Source: DASRVA01 sp035550715
GTDB lineage: Bacteria; Gemmatimonadota; Gemmatimonadetes; JACCXV01; JAHWKZ01
Length of the DNA stretch: 12,860 nt
Reading direction: 5' to 3'
NCBI GenBank assembly: GCA_035550715.1
Contig: DASZOP010000165.1
Span: 1 to 12,860, forward strand
The position numbers and the translations under genes are program-made. Below are positions 6,646-12,860 of the stretch, in pieces (within the stretch, counting starts at the first letter, position 1; each line of letters opens with the position of its first letter). Under the pieces are notes generated by a model. That model ran no database searches, had not been told where the DNA came from, and saw only the letters and a program-made list of their open reading frames with translations.

Positions 6646-6996
6646 ATGCAGAAGAGTACCTGGATAGCGCTCCTCGTCGGACCGGCCATGGTCGTTCTCG
6701 GGCTCGGCTGCGCCGACCGGGAGGAGGACGAGATCGAGCTCGAGGTGGACACCCTCCAGGTCGAGTCCGACGAGGACCTGGATCGGGTGGGCGAAGCGGT
6801 GGACGAGGCCGTCGACCGGACCGGTCGGGCGGTGGGGGAGGCGATGGAGGAGAGCGGACGTGCGATCGGCGATGCGGCCGAGGAGACGGGCGCCGCGGTC
6901 GACCGGGCGATGGAGGAGACGGGACGCGCTCTCGAGCGGGCCGGCACGGAGGTCAAGGAGGACTCGGGAGAAGGGGCCGGAGCAGACTCCCTGTGA
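6646..6996 (+). CDS. Small lipoprotein with 11-residue amphipathic repeats
   Basis: This is a 116-residue predicted lipoprotein of no family I can name. The ATG at 6646 follows GGGAGGG (6636-6642), and longer upstream starts in the same frame would bury the signal peptide. Residues 1-21 are a signal peptide (MQKSTWIALLVGPAM and onward) ending LGLG before C22. This lipobox has glycine at -3, allowed but not the commonest form. Residues 24-47 are very acidic. Residues 53-96 are four 11-residue units with the pattern [DG]xAxxx[ST]GxAx: DEAVDRTGRAV, GEAMEESGRAI, GDAAEETGAAV and DRAMEETGRAL, with a degenerate fifth. This period is typical of long amphipathic helices such as LEA proteins, apolipoproteins and synuclein. 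A membrane- or protein-binding stress role is therefore plausible but inferred. It ends 3 nt before the convergent hydrolase stop and may have its own promoter at 6544-6572. Confidence 0.82.
   Translation: MQKSTWIALLVGPAMVVLGLGCADREEDEIELEVDTLQVESDEDLDRVGEAVDEAVDRTGRAVGEAMEESGRAIGDAAEETGAAVDRAMEETGRALERAGTEVKEDSGEGAGADSL
6802..6933 (+). repeat. Coding tandem repeat, four 33-nt units
   Basis: Four consecutive 33-nt units encode residues 53-63, 64-74, 75-85 and 86-96 of the lipoprotein. Glycine falls at unit position 8 and alanine at positions 3 and 10 in every unit. The unit after base 6933 keeps the glutamate/arginine character but has lost the glycine register. The DNA units have diverged more than the protein pattern, suggesting an older expansion held by selection on the helix. 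Confidence 0.8.
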
Positions 6997-6999
6997 CCC

Positions 7000-7983
7000 T
7001 CAGCGGAGGCCCTCCTCGGCCATCCAGTCCAGCGTGAGCCGCATCAGGCTCTCGACGATCTCCGCCTCGCTGGCGTCCACGTGGCCGCCATCGATCCAGA
7101 GCAGGCGCTTGGGCTCGCGGGTCGCGTCGTAGAGCGCGGTCACGCACGCACGCGGGATGAAGTCGTCGTGGGTGGCGTTGACCTGCAGGGTCGGACGCGG
7201 CGCGACGCCACCCGCGTACTTGGTGGGCTCGAGCGGCGAGGTGAGCCAGGCGACCGTCCATGACAGGATCGGCGTGAGCCAGCCCGCGGTCCGGCTCCCG
7301 TACGCGTACTCGTAGAGACGCCGGATGTCGCCACCGCCGTGGAGGTATGCGGCGCCCGACAGCCGGCGGTCGGTCGCCGCGGCGGCGACCGCGAACGGCA
7401 CTCCCAGGCTGACGCCGACGATCGACACCCGCGCCGGATCGACGTCCTCGCGCGTGTACAGATACTGGGCCGCCAGCAGGAGCGCCGACGGCGTCCGAAG
7501 AAGCCCGCGGCGGACGGCGCCGAGATGCTGGAGCCATTCCCGCCCCTCGAGCTCGCGCGGGCCCTCGTACGGGTAGTCGATGCTGGCGATGACGAGGTTC
7601 CCGGTCGAGCGCGGAAGGTCGGCCGCCTTCCGGCCGGTCGCGAAGCCGCCGATCATGAGGACGGCCGGATGGCGCTCCCCGTCCCGTCGAGGAAAGGCGC
7701 GGCTCCGGAGCCTGACCTCGAGGCCCGTGCCGCTGATCAGCGTGACGTCGGTCAGCGCCTTGCCGTCGGCTGCGGTACCCACCAGCGTGGAGTCGCGTAC
7801 GGCGACGAGGGTGCCGGCGGCCCGGCTGAAGGTCGGGCGATAGTCCCGTGTCCGGTAGCTCCACAGCGCGGCCGCGACCACCGCGAGCCCGAGCCCCGCC
7901 AGCGCGGCCACGCGCCGCCGGCGCGTTGGACGCTCCCCCGGGGACGGGCTATCGTGCCCCTCTCTCGATGGCGATGCCCCCAT
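7000..7983 (-). CDS. Membrane-anchored alpha/beta hydrolase
   Basis: This is a 327-residue serine hydrolase with an N-terminal membrane anchor. Residues 21-24 are RRRR and residues 25-41 form one hydrophobic segment. By the positive-inside rule, the catalytic domain should face the periplasm. The fold is supported by VLMIGGF, a nucleophile elbow GVSLG with S192, the acid loop NATHDDFIP (D273 or D274) and GGHVD with H301 as the catalytic histidine. Substrate is unknown. The family includes esterases, lipases and dipeptidyl-peptidase-like enzymes. The ATG at 7983 has GGAGA about 9 nt upstream and gives a sensible anchor. The same frame is open to 8316, but that extension is arginine/proline-rich antisense of the next gene, and an ATG at 8019 lacks a ribosome site. 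The start overlaps the divergent thioredoxin-like gene by 16 bases. The stop lies 3 bases from the convergent repeat lipoprotein. Confidence 0.83.
   Translation of the reverse strand: MGASPSREGHDSPSPGERPTRRRRVAALAGLGLAVVAAALWSYRTRDYRPTFSRAAGTLVAVRDSTLVGTAADGKALTDVTLISGTGLEVRLRSRAFPRRDGERHPAVLMIGGFATGRKAADLPRSTGNLVIASIDYPYEGPRELEGREWLQHLGAVRRGLLRTPSALLLAAQYLYTREDVDPARVSIVGVSLGVPFAVAAAATDRRLSGAAYLHGGGDIRRLYEYAYGSRTAGWLTPILSWTVAWLTSPLEPTKYAGGVAPRPTLQVNATHDDFIPRACVTALYDATREPKRLLWIDGGHVDASEAEIVESLMRLTLDWMAEEGLR
7926..7955 (+). promoter_or_regulatory. Candidate promoter of the thioredoxin-like lipoprotein gene
   Basis: TTGGAC (7926-7931), an 18-nt spacer and TATCGT (7950-7955) lie inside the 5' end of the divergent hydrolase gene. 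The -10 ends 12 nt before the ATG at 7968, so the leader would be about 6 nt. That fits the absence of any ribosome site there. The -35 match is weak (three of six), so this is tentative. Confidence 0.33.
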
Positions 7984-9131
7984 CCGAACGCTTCTCCGGT
8001 TTCGCACGGCCGGCAACATGGTGGCACGGGAGCGCGTTCGCAACCGCGCTCGTCCTTGGAGCCTCGCTGGGCGCAGGCTGCCGGACGGAGCCCGTCGCCA
8101 CCACGCCCCCGCCCCCGCTGCCGACCGTCGCGTTGGTTCGGCGTCCCGATCTGGACAGCCTGACGACCTCGCTCGTGACGCGCGCCGACACCCTCGCGCC
8201 GGTTCGCCTGCCCGCGCTCGAGGAGGAGATCCGGGCTTGGCTGGGTCGGCTCGAGTACGGAGACCCGTCGCTCGTCGCCGAGGACGAGACGGACCCACGG
8301 CGTGCGTTGCGTCCATGGCGCGGGCGGCTCTACGACGCGCTGGGTTGGTCGTCCTTCCGGCGCGGCGACCTCCGTCAGGCGGAGGCAGCCCTGGTGAGCG
8401 CGGTGGCGGAGATCAACAGCCGCGGTACGACCCGCGGATACGCGCGTCACTTCCATCATCTCGGGCGCGTGCTGGTGGCGCGCTCCCGCTGGGGTCCGGC
8501 CGTGGAGGCGCTGCTGGACGCGGAGATCCGCGGCCTCGGGAGCGAGGTCACGCCGGAGCTCGAGACGGCATACCTCCGGCACCGGGGCTCGCTGCGCGGG
8601 CTGGACGAGCTGCGCGCCCGGGAGCGCGCCCGGGTCGAGGACGAGCGGCGCCAGCAGCTCGTGACCGGGGCCCTCTCCGAGCGCTTGCCGGCGTTTCGAT
8701 ATCCGACCCGCACGGGGTCCCCCTTCGACGCCGCCGCCCTGTCCGGCCGCCCGGCGGTCGTGGCGCTCTGGGACGCCACGTGCGACGCCTGCGGCACCTA
8801 CGCGGTGCGGCTGACCGACCTGGCGGGGGAGATGCGCCGCCGGGACGGCGCGCTGGTCGGGGTATGGCTGGGTGGTGGCCCCGCTCCGGGAGCCGGCCCT
8901 GCGGGGCCCTTCCCGATCCTCGTGCCCGAGGACCCGGCGGAAGCGCGGTCCCGGTTCCGGGTCGCTCGGCTGCCGACCCTCCTCGTGGTCGACGGAACCG
9001 GTCGGGTCCGGTTTCGCTGGGACGGTCCCGAGGCGGCGCCTCCCCCGGCCCGGGACGTCCTGGTCCAGGTCGACCACCTCCGCCGCCGATCGACCGGTGC
9101 CTCTCCGGCGACCGGCTCCGAGGCTCGGTGA
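7968..9131 (+). CDS. Lipoprotein with helical TPR-like region and C-terminal TlpA-type thioredoxin domain
   Basis: This is a 387-residue predicted periplasmic lipoprotein. Residues 1-37 make a signal peptide with hydrophobic core FATALVLGASLGAG before C38. Residues of about 60-230 are helical and look TPR-like, with YDALGWSSFRRGDLRQAEAAL and HLGRVLVARSRWGPAVEALL each resembling a repeat. From about residue 245 comes a thioredoxin fold of the TlpA/ResA sort: a linker FRYPTRTGSPFDAAALSGRP, then WDATCDACG with the redox pair C272/C275, and RLPTLLVVD with the cis-proline. The likely role is a periplasmic thiol-disulfide reaction on a partner bound by the helical part. The partner is unknown and no cytochrome-maturation gene is in view. 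ATGs at 7968 and 7974 are both possible, neither with a clear ribosome site. An upstream open extension to 7848 is antisense to the hydrolase. The M48 protease gene follows after 37 nt and may be co-transcribed. Confidence 0.87.
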   Translation: MAMPPSERFSGFARPATWWHGSAFATALVLGASLGAGCRTEPVATTPPPPLPTVALVRRPDLDSLTTSLVTRADTLAPVRLPALEEEIRAWLGRLEYGDPSLVAEDETDPRRALRPWRGRLYDALGWSSFRRGDLRQAEAALVSAVAEINSRGTTRGYARHFHHLGRVLVARSRWGPAVEALLDAEIRGLGSEVTPELETAYLRHRGSLRGLDELRARERARVEDERRQQLVTGALSERLPAFRYPTRTGSPFDAAALSGRPAVVALWDATCDACGTYAVRLTDLAGEMRRRDGALVGVWLGGGPAPGAGPAGPFPILVPEDPAEARSRFRVARLPTLLVVDGTGRVRFRWDGPEAAPPPARDVLVQVDHLRRRSTGASPATGSEAR

Positions 9132-9168
9132 GCAGACCTACTCCAGGAACCCTCTCGAGGAGGTGCAC

Positions 9169-10617
9169 ATGAGGTTCGACGGGATCCGCCGGAATCTGGC
9201 CGTCGCCATCCTGGGAGCCGCGGTCCTGGCCGGCTGCGCCACCAACCCGGCCACCGGCGAGCGGGAGCTCTCGCTGATCGGCGAGGGGCAGGAGATCGCC
9301 ATGGGGCGGGAGGCCGACCAGGACGTCCAGGCGACGATCGGCGTCTACGACGATCCGGCGCTCCAGGCCTATGTCGAGGGTGTGGGAACCCGCCTGGCGA
9401 AGTCCTCCGAGCGACCCGATCTGCCATGGACCTTCCGTGTGGCGGACGATCCCGCCGTGAACGCGTTCGCCCTGCCCGGCGGCTTCATCTACGTGACCCG
9501 CGGTCTCCTCGCGACGATGAACTCGGAAGCCGAGCTGGCGGCCGTCGTCGGCCACGAGATCGGGCACGTGACCGCACGTCACGCGGTCAACCGGATCAGC
9601 CGCGCCCAGCTGACCGGCCTGGGCCTCGGGATCGGCATGATCCTCTCGCCCGAGCTGGCCCAGTTCGGCGATCTGGCGAGCCTCGGCCTCAACCTGCTCT
9701 TCCTCAAGTACAGCCGCGACGACGAGCGCGAGTCGGATGAGCTGGGCCTCCGCTACATGCTGAGGGCCGGCTACGACCCGGACGCCATGGTGGACGTCTT
9801 CTCCCAGCTCGAACGGGCGAGCGGGCTCTCGGAGTCGGAGCGCGTGCCCGACTGGCTGGCCACTCATCCGGCGCCCGAGGAACGGGGGCAGCGGGCGGCC
9901 GATGCGCTGGCCGCGCTGACTCCCGCCGAACGGGAGGGGACGGTGTCCCGGGAGGCGTATCAACGACAGCTGGATGGGCTCGTCTATGGCCAGGATCCGC
10001 GGCAGGGATTCTTCCGGAACAACGAGCTGATCCACCCCGAGCTGCGCTTCCGGATGGAGTTTCCGGCGGGCTGGCGGGCCGTGAATCAGCGCCAGCAGGT
10101 GCTCGCGCTGAGCCCGCAGCAGGATGCGCTCGAGGTGCTGACCCTCTCCGAGGCGCCGACGGCGGACGGCGCGGCGCGCGCGTTCGCGTCGAGCTCGGCC
10201 GTGCGGACGTCCGGCTTCACGCGCGGGACGTCGAACGGCCTCCCTGTCAGGGTGGCCGAGTTCCAGGCGCGGGCCCAGGACAACTCCATCCTCGCCGGTG
10301 CAGTCATGTTCGTGGAGCACGGCGGCCGGGTGTATCAGCTGATCGGCTACGGTCCGCAGTCGCGGTGGCGGTCCAACGCCGCCGCGGTCGAGCGCTCGTT
10401 CTCGAGCTTCCGCCCGCTCACCGATCCCGCGCTGCTGGGGGAGAGGCCGGACCGGATCGAGCCGGTGACCCTCTCCTCCGCCATGACGCTCGAGGAGTTC
10501 GCCCGCCGTCATCCCTCGACCATCCCCACCGAAGAGGTGGGGCTGATCAACGCGGTCTCGCCGGGCACGACCCTCGAGGCCGGGCGGATCGTGAAGCGCG
10601 TGGTCGAGGGGCGCTGA
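9169..10617 (+). CDS. M48-family zinc metalloprotease lipoprotein (BepA/LoiP-like) with C-terminal extension
   Basis: This is a 482-residue predicted periplasmic lipoprotein protease. Such M48 enzymes degrade or help assemble outer-membrane proteins. The ATG at 9169 follows AGGAGGT (9158-9164). The signal peptide ends in the canonical lipobox LAGC with C23, followed by the ATNPATGERELSL opening typical of this family. Zinc site: H129, E130 and H133 in HEIGH, with E188 in DDERESDELG as probable third ligand. H233 in ATHPAPEER matches the inhibitory His of the BepA switch (His246). After the catalytic domain (to about residue 270), the BepA TPR repeats are not apparent. Instead, residues 281-425 read as a beta-rich domain beginning FFRNNELIHPELRF, and residues of about 434-482 (MTLEEFARRHP, GLINAVSPGTTLEAGRIVKRV) resemble a LysM-like module. 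It lies 37 nt after the thioredoxin-like gene. The M48 call is firm. The C-terminal interpretation is tentative. Confidence 0.96.
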   Translation: MRFDGIRRNLAVAILGAAVLAGCATNPATGERELSLIGEGQEIAMGREADQDVQATIGVYDDPALQAYVEGVGTRLAKSSERPDLPWTFRVADDPAVNAFALPGGFIYVTRGLLATMNSEAELAAVVGHEIGHVTARHAVNRISRAQLTGLGLGIGMILSPELAQFGDLASLGLNLLFLKYSRDDERESDELGLRYMLRAGYDPDAMVDVFSQLERASGLSESERVPDWLATHPAPEERGQRAADALAALTPAEREGTVSREAYQRQLDGLVYGQDPRQGFFRNNELIHPELRFRMEFPAGWRAVNQRQQVLALSPQQDALEVLTLSEAPTADGAARAFASSSAVRTSGFTRGTSNGLPVRVAEFQARAQDNSILAGAVMFVEHGGRVYQLIGYGPQSRWRSNAAAVERSFSSFRPLTDPALLGERPDRIEPVTLSSAMTLEEFARRHPSTIPTEEVGLINAVSPGTTLEAGRIVKRVVEGR

Positions 10618-10671
10618 GCGAAGCATTTTGGGCCGCCCGCGACCCATAAACTTCGAGACCCGAGGAGCTGC

Positions 10672-12774
10672 ATGAAGGTCTACGACAGCGAGCACATCCG
10701 GAACCTTGCCCTGGTCGGGCACGGAGCGTCGGGCAAGACGACCCTGGTCAATGCCATGGCATGGCTGGCCGGCTCGTGCGGCCGGATGGGCTCGGTCGAG
10801 CAGGGCAATGCGCTCACCGACTTCACCCCCGACGAGATCGAGCACCAGATCTCGATCAACGTCGCGCTGGCCTATGCCGAGCACATGGACACCAAGGTCA
10901 ACCTGATCGACACGCCCGGATACCTGGACTTCGTGGGCGAGGTAAAGGCCGGGCTGAGAGTGGCCGACACCGCGTGCGTCGTCGTCAACGGCGTGGCCGG
11001 CGTCGAGGTGGGGACCGAACGCGTGTGGGAGTTCGCCGCCGAGGAGAACCTCCCGCGTTTCATCTTCGTCAGCATGATGGACAAGGAGCACGCCGACTTC
11101 GAGTCGGTCTTCCGGCAGATCCGTGAGAGTCTCTCTCCGCGGGCGATCCCCGTCGAGGTCCCGATCGGTCAGGGGCCTGACTTTCGCGGTCTCTGCAACC
11201 TGTTCAGCGAGAAGGCCCACCTCTACAAGGATGGCGCGAAAGGGGAGCGCGAGATCGGCGAGATTCCGGACGAGGTTCGGGCCGACTACGACCGTTACCG
11301 GCAATCCCTGATCGAGACTGTCGCCGAGACCGACGACACGCTGATCGAGCGCTACCTGGAGGGCGAGGCGTTCCAGCGTGAGGAGGTGCTCGAGGCGATG
11401 AAGAGCGGGATGGCGCGCGGTGAGCTGTTCCCGGTCTTCTGCGGCGCCGCCTCGGAGCTCAAGGGCGTCCGCTCGCTCCTCCAGAAAGTCGTCGAGCTGG
11501 CTCCCGCGCCGACCGAGCGGCGCGAGATCCGCGCCACCCGGCCCGGAAACGAAGAGAAGGTGTTCGTGCCGCCGACGGCGGAAGCCCCGCTTTCGGCGCT
11601 GGTGTTCAAGACCACGACCGAGCCCCACGTCGGCGAGCTGTCGTACTTCCGGGTCTTCAGCGGCGCCCTCCAGGGCGGCCAGGACGTCTACAACTCGTCC
11701 CAGGACAAGGACGAGCGGCTCGCCCACATCGGCGTCATGCAGGGGAAGGAGCGGACCGAAGTGCCCCGGCTGAACGCCGGGGACCTCGGGGTCGTGCCGA
11801 AGCTCAAGTCTACCCACACCGGGGACACCCTCTGCACCCGGTCGAACCCGCTGCTCCTTCGGAGGATCGACTTCCCACAGCCGGTCATCGCGGTGGCGAT
11901 CGAGCCGACTCGCGAAGGGGAGGAGGAGAAGATCGGCAACGCGCTCTCCCGACTCCACGAAGAGGATCCGACGTTCACGCACGCCTACAACGCCGAGCTC
12001 GGCCAGACGATCATCCGGGGGATGGGGGAGCTCCATCTCCAGGTCGTGCTCGAGCGGATGGAGCGAAAGTTCAACGTCAAGGCCAACATGCTGCAGCCGA
12101 AGATCGCCTATCGTGAGACGATCAAGCGGAAGGGCGACGCCCAGGGCCGGTACAAGAAGCAGACCGGAGGGCGCGGTCAGTTCGGAGACTGCTGGGTGCG
12201 GCTCGTCCCTCGCTCGCGTGGCGAGGGGTACGAGTTCGTGGACCAGATCACGGGCGGGGTCATCCCCAACAAGTTCATCCCCGCCGTCGACAAGGGGATC
12301 CAGGACGCGATGTCCAAGGGGATTCTGGCAGGCTACCCGGTCGTCGACCTCCGGGTCGAGCTGTACGACGGCTCGTACCACACCGTCGACTCGAGCGAGA
12401 TGGCGTTCAAGATCGCCGGCTCAATGGCGTTCCAGGCGGCCGCCGAGCGGTGCGACCCGGTCCTCCTCGAGCCGGTCATGGAGGTCGTCGTGGTCACTCC
12501 GGACGAGTACCTGGGCGACGTGATCGGCGACCTGAACCAGCGTCGCGGGCGCGTGCTGGGGATGGAGCCGGGCGGATCGGGGAAGCAGAAGATCGTCGCT
12601 CACGTCCCGCAGGCGGAGCTCTATCGTTACTCGACCACGCTGCGCTCGATCACGCAGGGCCGCGGCGACCACGCCCGGAAGTTCCGCGGCTACGAAGAAG
12701 TACCCCACCACATCGCGCAGAAGATCGTCGAGGAGGCGGAGGCGGAGCGGGAGGGGGCGGCGATCCGGCACTGA
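10672..12774 (+). CDS. fusA: Elongation factor G family translational GTPase (EF-G2-like paralog)
   Basis: This is a 700-residue, five-domain EF-G family protein. Canonical EF-G moves tRNA and mRNA through the ribosome after peptide bond formation, and EF-G2-type paralogs have varied or unclear roles. The G domain has GHGASGKT (16-23) in place of GHIDAGKT, EHQISI (57-62) at switch I, DTPGYLDF (80-87) with Y84 where canonical EF-G has the catalytic histidine, and SMMD (134-137) where NKMD binds guanine. Domain IV keeps GGRGQFG (499-505), and domain V ends with LRSITQGRGDHARKFRGYEEV. The ATG at 10672 follows GAGGAG (10662-10667). The gene sits 54 nt after the M48 gene, without the rpsL/rpsG/tuf neighbours of the main fusA. 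This supports a second copy, although a separate canonical fusA is not visible here. The length is normal and there is no frameshift. Confidence 0.96.
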   Translation: MKVYDSEHIRNLALVGHGASGKTTLVNAMAWLAGSCGRMGSVEQGNALTDFTPDEIEHQISINVALAYAEHMDTKVNLIDTPGYLDFVGEVKAGLRVADTACVVVNGVAGVEVGTERVWEFAAEENLPRFIFVSMMDKEHADFESVFRQIRESLSPRAIPVEVPIGQGPDFRGLCNLFSEKAHLYKDGAKGEREIGEIPDEVRADYDRYRQSLIETVAETDDTLIERYLEGEAFQREEVLEAMKSGMARGELFPVFCGAASELKGVRSLLQKVVELAPAPTERREIRATRPGNEEKVFVPPTAEAPLSALVFKTTTEPHVGELSYFRVFSGALQGGQDVYNSSQDKDERLAHIGVMQGKERTEVPRLNAGDLGVVPKLKSTHTGDTLCTRSNPLLLRRIDFPQPVIAVAIEPTREGEEEKIGNALSRLHEEDPTFTHAYNAELGQTIIRGMGELHLQVVLERMERKFNVKANMLQPKIAYRETIKRKGDAQGRYKKQTGGRGQFGDCWVRLVPRSRGEGYEFVDQITGGVIPNKFIPAVDKGIQDAMSKGILAGYPVVDLRVELYDGSYHTVDSSEMAFKIAGSMAFQAAAERCDPVLLEPVMEVVVVTPDEYLGDVIGDLNQRRGRVLGMEPGGSGKQKIVAHVPQAELYRYSTTLRSITQGRGDHARKFRGYEEVPHHIAQKIVEEAEAEREGAAIRH

Positions 12775-12836
12775 TCGGGCGGGCCGCGCCGAGGGGATCC
12801 CGCGACGAGGTGGGCGCCCGGTCGTCGAGCCTCCTC

Positions 12837-12849
12837 GCGGCTTCGCCGC
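12837..12849. other. Small GC hairpin downstream of the EF-G-like gene
   Basis: GCGGC and GCCGC form a 5-bp stem around a TTC loop. A weaker outer stem between 12830-12833 and 12853-12856 is possible across mismatches. It lies 62 nt past the stop of the EF-G-like gene and has no T-run before the window ends. It may take part in termination, but the evidence is slight. The rest of 12775-12860 shows no gene or other signal. Confidence 0.3.
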
Positions 12850-12860
12850 TGCGGGGTCTC

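Noticed and set aside
7984..8316. Upstream extension of the hydrolase to 8316
   Set aside because: The added residues are Arg/Pro/Ala-rich antisense of the thioredoxin-like gene and would place the membrane anchor far from the N-terminus. A ribosome site precedes 7983.
8548..12381. A 1277-codon open frame on the minus strand, antisense to the thioredoxin-like, M48 and EF-G genes
   Set aside because: Its product is a low-complexity mix rich in Asp, Arg, Leu, Gly and Pro with no domain. The sense genes have clear families. High GC with G/C-rich third positions keeps this antisense frame open by chance.
1..12860. Mobile element, prophage or defence island
   Set aside because: No transposase, integrase, terminal repeat, tRNA edge or known defence domain is seen, and composition looks even across the window.

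Overview
This is a GC-rich, densely packed chromosomal window. It reads as a diderm (Gram-negative type) bacterium: four predicted secreted lipoproteins, a membrane-anchored hydrolase, a heptosyltransferase-like enzyme of the kind that builds LPS inner core, and a BepA-like M48 protease. GC content, ATG/GTG starts with strong AGGAGGT-type ribosome sites, and gene style would fit Gemmatimonadota or a related phylum. That placement is an impression, not a result. I see no rRNA, tRNA, CRISPR, transposase, integrase or phage gene, and no gene-free stretch longer than about 230 bases.

Left part (1-4117). A partial pdxS (PLP synthase lyase subunit, minus strand, C-terminus beyond the window edge) is divergent from a tight three-gene glycosyltransferase operon on the plus strand. 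The operon holds a GT9 heptosyltransferase-like gene, then two tandem GT4 paralogs joined by a 5-nt gap and a GTGA overlap. It probably adds successive sugars to LPS core or a related surface glycan. A good sigma70-like promoter precedes the operon.

Middle part (4114-7983). acs (acetyl-CoA synthetase, minus strand) meets the last glycosyltransferase tail to tail, with both stop codons written in one CTAG palindrome. Upstream of acs, across a perfect 9-bp hairpin, is a very small Met-rich lipoprotein with DT-repeat units. Divergent from it is a 116-residue lipoprotein built of 11-residue amphipathic repeats. The latter ends 3 bases from the end of a membrane-anchored alpha/beta hydrolase on the minus strand.

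Right part (7968-12860). The hydrolase start overlaps the start of a divergent lipoprotein that joins a helical, TPR-like region to a TlpA-type thioredoxin domain (CDAC). An M48 zinc metalloprotease lipoprotein with an unusual C-terminal extension follows, then an EF-G family translational GTPase with altered G-motifs (GHGASGKT, DTPGYLDF, SMMD). The last 86 bases hold only a small GC hairpin.

The window mixes housekeeping metabolism (PLP, acetyl-CoA), envelope glycan synthesis and a set of periplasmic or lipoprotein quality-control genes. Nothing amounts to a clearly new defence or mobile system. The most unusual items are the two small repeat lipoproteins, the altered guanine-binding motif of the EF-G paralog, the M48 C-terminal extension and the overlapping divergent starts at 7968-7983.
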